NCBI RefSeq assembly: GCF_001269885.1
Contig: NZ_LHVH01000022.1
Location: 246,062-310,061 of the forward strand
DNA length: 64,000 bases
Source: Pseudomonas kilonensis
GTDB taxonomy: Bacteria > Pseudomonadota > Gammaproteobacteria > Pseudomonadales > Pseudomonadaceae
Reading direction: 5' to 3'
A program made the position numbers and the translations under genes. Position 1 is the first letter of the stretch, and each line of letters opens with the position of its first letter. Below the pieces are notes generated by a model. That model searched no databases, had not been told where the DNA came from, and saw only the letters and a list, made by a program, of their open reading frames with translations. Shown piece after piece: positions 50,171-58,942 of this stretch.

Positions 50171-51246
50171 CATCGCGAGCAAGCTTTGCTCCCACAGCTT
50201 GAATCGGTGCCAGCCCGCGATTTCCCGGCCAACAAAAAATCCCCTGTGGGAGCAAAGCTTGCTCGCGATAGCGGCGTGTCAGTCGGCCTTGTTGTTGGAT
50301 GTGCCGCCGTCATCGCGAGCAAGCTTTGCTCCCACAGTTTGGATCGGTGTCAGCCCGCAATTTCCCGGCCAACAAAAATCCCCTGTGGGAGCAAAGCTTG
50401 CTCGCGATAGCGGTGGGTCAGTCTGCCTTGTTGTTGGATGTGCCGCCGTCATCGCGAGCAAGCTTTGCTCCCACAGCTTGAATCGGTGCCAGCCCGCGAT
50501 TTCCCGGCCAACAAAAAATCCCCTGTGGGAGCAAAGCTTGCTCGCGATAGCGGTGGGTCAGTCGGCCTTGTTGTTGGATGTGCCGCCGTCATCGCGAGCA
50601 AGCTTTGCTCCCACAGTTTGGATCGGTGTCAGCCCGCAATTTCCCGGCCAACAAAAATCCCCTGTGGGAGCAAAGCTTGCTCGCGATAGAAGTGGGTCAG
50701 CCTGCCTCGATGTTGAATGTAAAGCCGTCATCGCGAGCAAGCTTTGCTCCCACAGTTTGGATCGGTGCCAGCCTGCGATTTCCCGGCCAACAAAAAATCC
50801 CCTGTGGGAGCAAAGCTTGCTCGCGATAGCGGTGGGTCAGTCTGCCTTGATGTTGGACGTGCCGCCGTCATCGCGAGCAAGCTTTGCTCCCACAGTTTGG
50901 ATCGGTGCCAGCCCGCGATTTCCCGGCCAACACAAATCCCCTGTGGGAGCAAAGCTTGCTCGCGATAGCGGCGTGTCAGTCGGCCTTGTTGTTGGATGTG
51001 CCGCCGTCATCGCGAACAAGCTTTGCTCCCACAGTTTGGATCGGTGCCAGCCTGCGATTTCCCGGCCAACACAAATCCCCTGTGGGAGCAAAGCTTGCTC
51101 GCGATAGCGGCGTGTCAGTCGGCCTTGTTGTTGGATGTGCCGCCGTCATCGCGAGCAAGCTTTGCTCCCACAGCTTGAATCGGTGCCAGCCCGCGATTTC
51201 CCGGCCAACACAAATCCCCTGTGGGAGCAAAGCTTGCTCGCGATAG
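50171..51246. repeat. Array of eight REP units with a 139-140 bp period
   Basis: Forward units CTGTGGGAGCAAAGCTTGCT begin at 50244, 50383, 50523, 50662, 50802, 50941, 51080 and 51219. An inverted unit lies before each of them. The intervening spacers are themselves nearly identical (a GGATCGGTGCCAGCCCGCGA segment recurs). The 139 or 140 step comes from one or two bases in an A-rich run. It fills the gap 50113-51293 between convergent fecR and pvdQ. Open frames across it are artefacts of the repeat. Confidence 0.93.
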
Positions 51247-51293
51247 CGGAGGATCAATCTACATCCAGTTTGAATGTGACCGCACAACAGCCG

Positions 51294-53642
51294 TTATTGC
51301 GTCGCCACCCTGCCCGCCTCATCACGTTCACGGATAATCAGCGCCTGATAGTGCGGATCGGCCTTGATCTGCTGTTCGGTGAATGGCAAGACACTCCACT
51401 GCTTCTGCGAAAACGCCTGGGTCTGGTCGGCCGAATAAGGCGACGCCGGGTCGCTGGAGAGGGAGAATGCCAGCAATCCCTGGGCCTGCGGACCTTTGCC
51501 GTCAAACGTCACCACTTGCAGATAACTGGTCCCGCTGACCACCTCCCGCTTGCCGTCCGCCCCGGGCACACTCTGGATCGCGTTGTAGATGCCCAGCTCC
51601 CCGGGACCGCCGTGAATCGGTGTCTGTCGGCTGCCGCTGCTGGCCACCTGGACGTCTTGCCATTGGCTGTCCTTCGACAAGCCGGCGACCTTCACCGTCT
51701 CCACCGAAGCCAGCATGGCATCGCGCACGTCCTTGAGCACGGCTGGCCGCTCGATCGCCAGGCCACGCGGTGTGTGTTGCGGGTCTTTGGGGTCGAACGC
51801 GACGCGCCATGAATCAGGCACCGCCTGCAACCGGTCCATGATGTGCTGGAAATGCACGAACCCCAGGCCGCTCTTCAGGCCGGCCTTACGATCCCAGGCC
51901 TTGAGGCTGGCACACGCCTCGACCAACGCCGAAGCCTCCACCCCCAAGTCACCGGCGCACACGCCGAGCAGGTCCGGCATCACCTGGTCAGCCAGGTAAA
52001 CCTGATCGTCCATGACCATGCGCTGCAAATCCTCGACCTTCACCGGCCCGCTCTTGGCCAATTGGCCCATCCGGTCCAGCGCAAAACGCGCACGCAGTCC
52101 CAGGGGCTGGCCTTGCTGGCTGATCAACGGGGAGTAACCGGACAACGGCTGCGCAGGGTTGACCATCCAGGCCGAATCGTTGGAGTTCTGCACATAATCG
52201 CGACGCAGCAACTGCGGAAGCTTGTCGGCGGCATAAATGCCTTTTTGCACGGCGTTGGAATCGATATCCCAGGCACACTCGCTGCGAGCGCCATCCAGTA
52301 CGATCAGTTTCAGCCCGGCCCGGGGATCGCTGCACCGAGCCAGTTTCTCGGCGTCGACGTTCGGCACCACCGACACGTTCATGTAGAGGCTTTGCCCCTG
52401 GTCGTCCACCGCCAGGGTATTGACCCAGGGAATGCCCTGGATCTTATGGACCGCATCCTGCAGATCCTTGAGCGTGACCGCCTTGTTCATGGCGTACCAC
52501 TGGGCCAGCACGCGATCGTTGTCCAGGTTCGCGTCCCGCAGGCTGTAGGCGAACCGGTTATCCCAATCCAGCCGGCCAGGCCATTGCACGATCGGGCCGA
52601 ACTGCGAGCCATAGACCACTCGGGAAATCGTCTGCACCTGGCCGTCAGGTTGCTTGACGTCCACCGCAACCGTCTGCTGACTCATCGGCACAGACTTGCC
52701 GTCGAGCAGATAGCGGGTCGGGTCCTTCGGGTCGAGTTGCAGGCGGTACAGGGTGAAATGTTTCGAGCTGTCGACGGTGTGGGTCCAGGCCAGGTGCTGG
52801 CTGAAACCGATATTGATCATCGGCAGGCCTGGCAGCGCCGCGCCCATGACGTCCAGCTTGCCGGGAATGGTCAGGTGCATCTGGTAGAAACGCATGCCGC
52901 CCACCCACGGAAAATGTGGGTTCGCCAGCAACATCCCGCGGCCGTTGAACGAGCGCTCGCTGCCGATGGCCAGCGCATTGCTGCCACGCTCCAGGGCAAA
53001 ACGCTGCTGCCGGGTTGCGGCGGCAGCGAAACCGGTGACCGGGGTGCCCGTCAGCGCGGTCGCCTGGGGCGGTTGCGCGCCGGCCAGAGCCTCGGCGAAT
53101 TGGCCAACGCCGCCTTCCACCAACAGCCGACGGGTCAACTTGACCAGGTCCAGCGCCGTGATCGGCCGCACCCACTCGCTGGCACATTGTTCGGGCAGGC
53201 CTTTGGCTTTGCGTTCGACCAGCGCACGGTTGTAACCCGCCACGTAGCCTTCGACCAGTTGCTGCACTTGAGGTGTCTGGGCCTGCCAGAAAGCGGAAAC
53301 CGCTTGCGGCGTGTTGAGCCAGCTGAAGAACAGATCGCTGACGCGGTTCTCCCGCTCCTCGACCGTGACCTGCTCCGGCCCGAAATAGCGCGAGCGCTGG
53401 GCGTTCACCGTGACAATCTCATTGGCCAACAGGCACAGGTTGTCCTGGGCATACGCATAACCGATGCCATAACCCAGCCCGCGTTCATCCTGGGCCCGGA
53501 TATGCGGTACGCCAAAACGGGTGCGACGGATCTCGGCACTGGCCTGCTGCCCATCGTCTTGCGCATTGGCCACGGGGCTGAGCCCGAGGGCGATCCCCAG
53601 AAAAGCGCCTGCGAGGCCAATCCTCGATAACTGCACGGACAT
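51294..53642 (-). CDS. pvdQ: Acyl-homoserine lactone / pyoverdine-precursor acylase
   Basis: A 782-residue periplasmic Ntn hydrolase. A signal peptide (about 1-28, ending SPVANAQ) precedes the alpha chain. Autocleavage before S221 (ERGSNALAIG) frees the beta-chain N-terminus. Other PvdQ marks are LLANPHFPWVGGMRFYQMHL, LAWTHTVDSSKHFTLYRL, IPWVNTLAVDDQG and VQNSNDSAWMVNP. PvdQ removes the fatty-acyl tail of the pyoverdine precursor and can cleave long-chain AHLs. The ATG at 53642 is used; a GTG at 53648 lies closer to AGGAG and is an alternative. A Fur-like gene lies 295 bp upstream, divergently. Confidence 0.92.
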   Translation of the reverse strand: MSVQLSRIGLAGAFLGIALGLSPVANAQDDGQQASAEIRRTRFGVPHIRAQDERGLGYGIGYAYAQDNLCLLANEIVTVNAQRSRYFGPEQVTVEERENRVSDLFFSWLNTPQAVSAFWQAQTPQVQQLVEGYVAGYNRALVERKAKGLPEQCASEWVRPITALDLVKLTRRLLVEGGVGQFAEALAGAQPPQATALTGTPVTGFAAAATRQQRFALERGSNALAIGSERSFNGRGMLLANPHFPWVGGMRFYQMHLTIPGKLDVMGAALPGLPMINIGFSQHLAWTHTVDSSKHFTLYRLQLDPKDPTRYLLDGKSVPMSQQTVAVDVKQPDGQVQTISRVVYGSQFGPIVQWPGRLDWDNRFAYSLRDANLDNDRVLAQWYAMNKAVTLKDLQDAVHKIQGIPWVNTLAVDDQGQSLYMNVSVVPNVDAEKLARCSDPRAGLKLIVLDGARSECAWDIDSNAVQKGIYAADKLPQLLRRDYVQNSNDSAWMVNPAQPLSGYSPLISQQGQPLGLRARFALDRMGQLAKSGPVKVEDLQRMVMDDQVYLADQVMPDLLGVCAGDLGVEASALVEACASLKAWDRKAGLKSGLGFVHFQHIMDRLQAVPDSWRVAFDPKDPQHTPRGLAIERPAVLKDVRDAMLASVETVKVAGLSKDSQWQDVQVASSGSRQTPIHGGPGELGIYNAIQSVPGADGKREVVSGTSYLQVVTFDGKGPQAQGLLAFSLSSDPASPYSADQTQAFSQKQWSVLPFTEQQIKADPHYQALIIRERDEAGRVATQ

Positions 53643-53937
53643 TCTCACGTTCACTCCTGATGAAACTTCAGAAACCAGGACGGCTACCGGTGCGCCAGTA
53701 GACAAACACTCGACCCGCCTGGGAAATCACATGCCGCGTGCTGAACCGGAATGTGCCTACCTTGAAAACGAACCGGATGAAAAAAAATTAATGGCTGGCG
53801 ACCGTTTGAACACGGGGGTTTGACGAAGCAGGGGCAATTTTTTCACATCATCGCCCTCATGATTGCGCGTCCTCGTTCGTCCTATTACAGGAGAGTATCC
53901 GTGACCTTTTCTGATCAGGCTGGTAAGGAGTTTTTGC

Positions 53938-54318
53938 ATGCGTAACGCGCAACTGCCCATGGAGGGCAAGCCAAGGGCGAACGGCGTCTCGCTGAGCGCC
54001 CCCCACCGTGTATTCGACAGGCCGACGGAGCGAGGCGGCAATGACCACATCAGGCGTTTGCTCAAGAGCTTCGGGCTCAGGACCAGCCTGATTCGCCTCA
54101 AAGTCATCGACGCGTTGCTCAAGGCCGCCCACGAAAACCGCAGCCTGGGCGTGCGCGGGGTGCACAGCCAGTTGTTGGGGCTGGACATTCCATTGTCCTT
54201 TCTCAGCGTGCGTGAGGTGTTGAAGCGCCTGTGCAGCGAGGGCGTTGTCACCCTCAACCCGGATAAAAGCTACTGCCTGCACCCCAGTGCGATGGCCGTG
54301 CTCCAGGCCGAGGATTGA
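53938..54318 (+). CDS. Fur-like winged-helix protein (PA2384 type)
   Basis: A 126-residue small DNA-binding protein. A winged-helix region at about 38-110 (DHIRRLLKSFGLRTSLIRLK, VHSQLLGLDIPLSFLSVREV, LKRLCSEGVVTLNPDKSYCL) resembles the Fur N-terminal domain. There is no Fur metal-binding C-terminal part, so iron sensing may differ. In P. aeruginosa a similar gene (PA2384) lies beside pvdQ and is iron-responsive. The ATG at 53938 has AAGGAG 7 bases upstream. The gap 53643-53937 shows no gene. Confidence 0.78.
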   Translation: MRNAQLPMEGKPRANGVSLSAPHRVFDRPTERGGNDHIRRLLKSFGLRTSLIRLKVIDALLKAAHENRSLGVRGVHSQLLGLDIPLSFLSVREVLKRLCSEGVVTLNPDKSYCLHPSAMAVLQAED

Positions 54319-54327
54319 AGCCGGCGC

Positions 54328-54516
54328 TCAGGACTTGACCTTGCGCCGCATCACGCCATTGATCACCACCACGATGATCGCTACGGCGATGGCGATGTAT
54401 TGAAACAGCTGCTCGCTGATCATGCCCTTGCCCTGCATCCAGGACAGTCCCAGCATGATTGCCAGGACGACGAGGACGATCAGAATCGAGTATTTCAAAC
54501 GTTGTGAATGAGTCAT
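54328..54516 (-). CDS. Small two-span membrane protein
   Basis: A 62-residue protein with two hydrophobic helices (about 8-27, LKYSILIVLVVLAIMLGLSW; about 38-55, FQYIAIAVAIIVVVINGVMR) and a basic tail (RRKVKS). AGGAA lies about 8 bases before the ATG at 54516. It lies convergent with the Fur-like gene, 9 bp apart. No function is recognised. Confidence 0.65.
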   Translation of the reverse strand: MTHSQRLKYSILIVLVVLAIMLGLSWMQGKGMISEQLFQYIAIAVAIIVVVINGVMRRKVKS

Positions 54517-54686
54517 TGCCAATTTCCTGAATGTATCCGTTCTGTATCCGAAGACTTGCCAAGCCCATACCGTATTGCGGGAATGGCGGGCTGCCAACGG
54601 GGTCCCATGGTACAGCCGAAGGAGCGTATTCGCGCAACCGCGGCGGTTAATCATGAGGAATTATGTATGTTCCGTCGTATCAGCCT

Positions 54687-54758
54687 ATCAACAGCCTGAA
54701 CACCCAGATCGCCACCGCCGCCGAGCAACAGAGCGCGGTGACCGAACAGTTGGCCTAG
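54687..54758 (+). pseudogene. Remnant of a methyl-accepting chemotaxis protein
   Basis: The frame reads INSLNTQIATAAEQQSAVTE then QLA and a stop at 54756-54758. This is the conserved C-terminal signalling segment of chemoreceptors (compare QIATAAEEQSAV). Neither the rest of the receptor nor a start is present. The remnant ends exactly where repeat copy C begins, so the element seems to have truncated the gene. Confidence 0.7.
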
Positions 54759-54759
54759 G

Positions 54760-55100
54760 GTTTGTTGACCGGGTACATATCCATTGCTGCGGTAACGGCG
54801 GCTTATGGTTCCGCTCTTACAGCGGGTCACTTTTGGAAGAGCCGGGAGCCGGACCAGCCAAAAGTAACCAAAAGCGCTTTGCCCCACCACTCGGCACCTC
54901 GCCTAGGCTCGGTGTGCCCTCACTCCGGCATTGCTCCGTGGGCCCGCCGCGAAGAGCCATCCATGGCCCAGCGCGGCTAACCCGGCATCCATGCCGGGTT
55001 GCCCACTCCACAATGCCTGCGTTCAGCCATCGTGGTTAACGGGGCGTCCCAGATCAAAAACAAAAGCCAGGCGGCCTAACAGCCGGCCTGGCTCTTACGG
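54760..55100 (+). repeat. Dispersed structured repeat, copy C
   Basis: A copy of the element at 1601. It starts GTTTGTTGACCGGGTACATA and keeps the stems CCGCT/AGCGG (54811-54825), CACC/GGTG (54895-54914) and AACCCGGCAT/ATGCCGGGTT (54979-55000). It ends in the GGTCGTACACCC region shared with copy A. A REP pair follows, as after copy A. It abuts the chemoreceptor remnant. Confidence 0.87.
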
Positions 55101-55132
55101 TCGTACACCCGTCAGATCTGTTTGAGCAGAAC

Positions 55133-55207
55133 CTGTGGGAGCAAAGCTTGCTCGCGAGGCGGCCTGACAGCCGACCTGGTTCTCCCGGTCGTACTCGCTC
55201 CCACAGG
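55133..55207. repeat. REP elements after copy C
   Basis: CTGTGGGAGCAAAGCTTGCT at 55133 and an inverted unit ending CTCCCACAGG near 55207. Confidence 0.75.
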
Positions 55208-55321
55208 ATTTTTTCGCCCTTGCAACCTGACAATTCTGTAATCCCCGCCTCAGCCCCCCGTCAGCTCGCGCTCACTACTCTGTTATCCTCTCTCCAAACC
55301 GTTCGACAAGAGACCACCTCC

Positions 55322-55768
55322 ATGGCCAACCCCCCGCACCTGCTCGCCTTGAGCGCCCTGTTCATGACCACCCTGGCCCAGGCCGCCGAACCGGTCACCA
55401 TTGATGTGCACCGCGACGCCAACTGCGGCTGCTGCAAAAAATGGGTTTCACATCTGCAAGAAAATGGCTTCAAGGTCAACGACCATGTCGAGGCCGACAT
55501 GAGTTCGGTCAAGCAGCGTCTGGGGGTCGCGCCGAATCTGCGTTCCTGCCACACCGCCGAGATCAACGGCAAATTCGTCGAAGGCCATGTCCCGGCTGAT
55601 CAGGTGCTGGCCTTGAGCAAGCGCGATGACTTGCTCGGCGTGGCCGCACCGGGCATGCCCATGGGCTCGCCCGGCATGGAAATGGACGGCATGAGCGATG
55701 CTTATCAAGTGATTGGCCTGAAAAAAGACGGGACCCAAACCGTAGTGGCGGATTACCCGGCTCACTGA
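55322..55768 (+). CDS. Exported DUF411 metal-binding-like protein
   Basis: A 148-residue secreted protein. A signal peptide (HLLALSALFMTTLAQAAE) precedes a DUF411 domain with the Cys signature DANCGCCKKWVSHLQENGF and a second part with RSCHTAEINGKFVEGHVPAD. A Met-rich insert (GMPMGSPGMEMDGM) near 115-130 suggests copper or another soft metal, which is common for this family, but the activity is unknown. It is coupled to the next membrane protein (TGATG overlap). Confidence 0.82.
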   Translation: MANPPHLLALSALFMTTLAQAAEPVTIDVHRDANCGCCKKWVSHLQENGFKVNDHVEADMSSVKQRLGVAPNLRSCHTAEINGKFVEGHVPADQVLALSKRDDLLGVAAPGMPMGSPGMEMDGMSDAYQVIGLKKDGTQTVVADYPAH

Positions 55769-56202
55769 TGGGCGAAGCCTATATCGGCTTGTTCCTGGCG
55801 GCTTTCGGCGCGGCAACCTTGTTGCCGCTGCAATCCGAAGCATTGTTGGTCGGCTTGTTGCTCAGCGAGCGCCACGAGGTCTGGTTGCTGCTGGGGGTCG
55901 CCACGACTGGCAATGTCCTGGGTTCGCTGGTGAACTGGTGGCTGGGCACACGCTTGGAGCACTTCAAGGATCGGCGCTGGTTTCCGGTCAGCCCGGCCCA
56001 CCTGGACAAGGCTCGCGTGCATTACCAACGCTTCGGCCGCTGGTCGCTGCTGCTCAGTTGGCTGCCCATCATCGGTGACCCGTTGACCCTGGTGGCCGGG
56101 GTGATGGGCGAACCGTGGCGGCGCTTCCTGCTGATCGTGACCCTTGCCAAGGGCCTGCGCTATGGCGTTCTCGCTTTGGCGACACTGGGCTGGATGGACT
56201 GA
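55768..56202 (+). CDS. YqaA/DedA-like membrane protein
   Basis: A 144-residue inner-membrane protein of the SNARE-associated/DedA superfamily, small YqaA form. It shows an N-terminal span with GAATLLPLQSEALLVGLLLS, then TTGNVLGSLVNWWLGTRLE and a C-terminal part with LSWLPIIGDPLTLVAGVMGE. Its start shares a base with the stop of the DUF411 gene, which points to joint action, possibly in metal or membrane homeostasis (inference). Confidence 0.82.
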   Translation: MGEAYIGLFLAAFGAATLLPLQSEALLVGLLLSERHEVWLLLGVATTGNVLGSLVNWWLGTRLEHFKDRRWFPVSPAHLDKARVHYQRFGRWSLLLSWLPIIGDPLTLVAGVMGEPWRRFLLIVTLAKGLRYGVLALATLGWMD

Positions 56203-56287
56203 ACGTTCGGGCCGTTCGGTTGCCTGTGGTTAATGTCGCCATAATCGGGTCGCGCCAGGATCGGCGGCGGCCACAAGGAGATTGACC

Positions 56288-57319
56288 ATGCCCCGCACCA
56301 CCGCGCGCTGGTTGCCCAGCCTGTTCCTCACCGCCGCCCTGCCCCTGTTTGCCCAGGCCGCCAATCCGCCGGAGGGCCCGGCCTACGGAGCCCAGTTGGA
56401 GGGCTTCGAACATCCCTATACCCTCAAGCACTTCGCCTTCCAGTCCCAGGGCCAGTCGTTGCAAATGGGCTATATGGATGTGCCGGCCCAAGGCAAGGTC
56501 AATGGCCGCTCGGTGGTGCTGATGCACGGCAAGAATTTCTGTGCCGCCACTTGGGGCGATTCGATCAAGGCCCTCAGCGAGGCCGGATACCGGGTCATCG
56601 CAGCCGACCAGGTCGGCTTCTGCACATCGAGCAAACCCGAGTATTACCAGTACAGCTTCCAGCAACTGGCGAGCAATACCCAGGCCTTGCTCAAAACCCT
56701 CGGCGTACAGAAAGCCGTCGTCCTCGGCCATTCCACCGGCGGTATGCTCGCCACCCGCTACGCCTTGCAGTTTCCCGACCAGGTCGAACGCCTGGCGATG
56801 GTCAACCCCATCGGCCTGGAAGACTGGAAAGCCCTGGGCGTGCCCTATCGCACCGTGGACCAATGGTACGCGCGGGAGCTGAAGGTCACCGCCGAGGGCA
56901 TTGGCAATTACGAGCGCACGACCTACTACGGCGGCCGCTGGAAACCTGAGTTCGACCGTTGGGTGGATATGCTCGCTGGCTTGAACAAAGGCCCGGGACA
57001 TACGCAAGTGGCGTGGAACTCGGCGCTGATCTACGACATGATCTTCACCCAGCCGGTCTATTACGAATTCAAGGACCTGACCGTGCCCACCCTGCTGCTG
57101 ATCGGCACCTCCGACACCACCGCCATCGGCAGCGACATCGCGCCGCCAGCGGTCAAGGCCAAATTGGGCCACTACGAGGTACTGGGCAAGCAGGTCGCCG
57201 GGCTGATTCCCCGCTCGACCCTGGTGGAGTTCCCCAATCTGGGGCATGCCCCACAGATGGAAGAGCCGGACCGGTTCCACAAGGCCCTGTTGGGCTGGCT
57301 GGACAAACCCATTCCCTGA
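56288..57319 (+). CDS. Exported alpha/beta hydrolase
   Basis: A 343-residue protein with a signal peptide (LPSLFLTAALPLFAQAA). The alpha/beta-hydrolase fold shows the oxyanion-region VVLMHGKNFCAATWGD, the nucleophile S within GHSTGGMLATRYA, an acidic residue in LLLIGTSDTTAIGSD, and the His in FPNLGHAPQMEEPDRFH. The substrate is not evident. The ATG at 56288 follows AAGGAG. It lies 11 bp before a dehydrogenase gene on the same strand. Confidence 0.85.
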   Translation: MPRTTARWLPSLFLTAALPLFAQAANPPEGPAYGAQLEGFEHPYTLKHFAFQSQGQSLQMGYMDVPAQGKVNGRSVVLMHGKNFCAATWGDSIKALSEAGYRVIAADQVGFCTSSKPEYYQYSFQQLASNTQALLKTLGVQKAVVLGHSTGGMLATRYALQFPDQVERLAMVNPIGLEDWKALGVPYRTVDQWYARELKVTAEGIGNYERTTYYGGRWKPEFDRWVDMLAGLNKGPGHTQVAWNSALIYDMIFTQPVYYEFKDLTVPTLLLIGTSDTTAIGSDIAPPAVKAKLGHYEVLGKQVAGLIPRSTLVEFPNLGHAPQMEEPDRFHKALLGWLDKPIP

Positions 57320-57330
57320 CGAGGTGTTCC

Positions 57331-58293
57331 ATGGCGGTGCAAATAGCAGTCATAGACGATTGGCAAGATGTGGCACGTGGCGTGGTCGATTGGTCGGTAC
57401 TGGACGGTGTCGGCCAGGTGACGTTTCTCCATGACTACCCCGCCGACCGCGACACCCTTGCCGAGCGCTTGCAGCGCTTCGAAGTGATCTGCGTGATGCG
57501 TGAACGCACGGTGTTCGACGAGGGCCTGCTGCGCCGCCTGCCCAATCTCAAGCTGCTGCTCACCGGCGGCATGCGCAATGCCGCCCTGGACCTGAAGGCC
57601 GCCGCCGAGCTGGGTATCCAGGTGTGTGGCACCGACAGCTACAAGCACGCCGCGCCCGAATTGACCTGGGCGCTGATCATGGCCCTGACCCGCAACCTGG
57701 TGCAGGAAGCCAATGCCCTGCGCGCCGGCCTGTGGCAGCAAGGCCTGGGCGGCGACTTGCACGGCAAGACATTGGCAATCCTCGGCCTGGGCAGCATCGG
57801 TACCCGGGTGGCGCAGTTCGGCCAGGTGTTCGGCATGCGGGTCATCGCCTGGAGCCAGAACCTCAGCGCCGAGCGCGCCGCCGAAGTGGGCGTGACCTAC
57901 GTCAGCAAACAAGCGCTGTTCGAGCAGGCCGATATTCTCTCGATCCACCTGGTGCTCGGCGAACGCACCCGCGGCCTGGTGGATGCCCAAGCGCTGGGCT
58001 GGATGAAACCCGAGGCGCTGCTGGTCAACACCTCCCGTGGGCCGATCGTCAATGAAACCGCCCTGATCGACGCCCTCCAACACCGGCACCTGGCCGGCGC
58101 CGCCCTGGACGTATTCGCCCAGGAGCCCTTGCCCGCCGCCCATCCATTCCGAACCCTGGATAACGTACTGGCCACGCCGCACCTGGGTTACGTCAGCCGA
58201 CAGAATTACCAGCAGTTCTATTCCCTGATGATCGAAGACCTGCTGGCCTGGGCGGCGGGCCAGCCGATCCGGTTGCTGACGCCGGCAGGCTGA
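57331..58293 (+). CDS. D-isomer-specific 2-hydroxyacid dehydrogenase
   Basis: A 320-residue NAD(H)-dependent enzyme. The Rossmann motif is GKTLAILGLGSIGTRVAQFG at about 145-165. Catalytic Arg, Glu and His lie in VNTSRGPIVNETALIDAL, LDVFAQEPLPAAHPF and ATPHLGYVSRQNY. It resembles the phosphoglycerate/hydroxypyruvate reductase group. The ATG at 57331 has GAGG at 57321-57324. It is probably co-transcribed with the preceding hydrolase. Confidence 0.87.
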   Translation: MAVQIAVIDDWQDVARGVVDWSVLDGVGQVTFLHDYPADRDTLAERLQRFEVICVMRERTVFDEGLLRRLPNLKLLLTGGMRNAALDLKAAAELGIQVCGTDSYKHAAPELTWALIMALTRNLVQEANALRAGLWQQGLGGDLHGKTLAILGLGSIGTRVAQFGQVFGMRVIAWSQNLSAERAAEVGVTYVSKQALFEQADILSIHLVLGERTRGLVDAQALGWMKPEALLVNTSRGPIVNETALIDALQHRHLAGAALDVFAQEPLPAAHPFRTLDNVLATPHLGYVSRQNYQQFYSLMIEDLLAWAAGQPIRLLTPAG

Positions 58294-58325
58294 ATCTAAG
58301 CCCCAAATACCCAGGACAACTCCTT

Positions 58326-58416
58326 CTGTGGGAGCGGGCTTGCTCGCGAATATGGTCTGTCAGTCACACATTTTCCGACTGATACACCGCATTCGCGAGC
58401 AAGCCCGCTCCCACAG
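58326..58416. repeat. Inverted REP pair
   Basis: CTGTGGGAGCGGGCTTGCTC and its inverse. The rest of the gap up to 58942 contains no supported gene, only a small hairpin (CCGACA/TGTCGG, 58600-58622). Confidence 0.85.
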
Positions 58417-58942
58417 ATATAGCGTCTTTTCAGCGCCGACAATGGCCATCAAAACGCCTCTACCGCGCCCGCTCCTCAATGGTGCATCACGCCATTCCAT
58501 CGCGCACGCCAATGAAACAACCCCGTCCCCATACACATTTTTCTTTTCAGAAAACTGCACTTCGTCGGTGCGTATCCCCCTTTGTCGTGTAAGAGATTGC
58601 CGACAAAAACCGTGATTGTCGGACAATACGACGAACCGAGCCGCACCGCTCTAGGTTCTGACCTAGACTGCCTAACTGGGGGGGAACCCAACCGGTCATC
58701 CAGACGAAAAAAAGTCGAAACTTTTCGCAACGGCGACAGGTCAGGTTAGAGGTAGGGCAACCGCGACTGGTGCAGTCCTTGCACTGGTCATTGCAACAGC
58801 TCCTTCAGCTGATTCGCTTCGCCGCATTGGGTAGCCGTTCGCTTTCCTTGCGTTGCGCTTGTGCGCCTGGCCGCAGGATTTGGCCAATGAAACAACAGCT
58901 CTGGCGCTTGCCGGAAACAGATCGAGAAAATGGGAGATATTT

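Noticed and set aside
50199..51107. 302-residue frame with repeating peptide units
   Set aside because: It only translates the REP array; the period is not a multiple of three throughout and the peptide has no independent support.
50171..51246. Possible CRISPR array
   Set aside because: The units are REP palindromes and the spacers are near identical to each other, with a 139-140 bp period; there are no cas genes.
51843..53630. Long plus-strand frame across pvdQ
   Set aside because: Antisense shadow of the acylase.
53643..53800. PvdS-type promoter before pvdQ
   Set aside because: A TTAAT...CGT arrangement is present on the minus strand, but the spacing is 15 rather than 16-17 and the first box is poor. 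Not enough to call.
58620..58720. AlgU-type promoter before glgA
   Set aside because: GAACCC is present, but no matching TCTGA-like -10 follows at the right distance.
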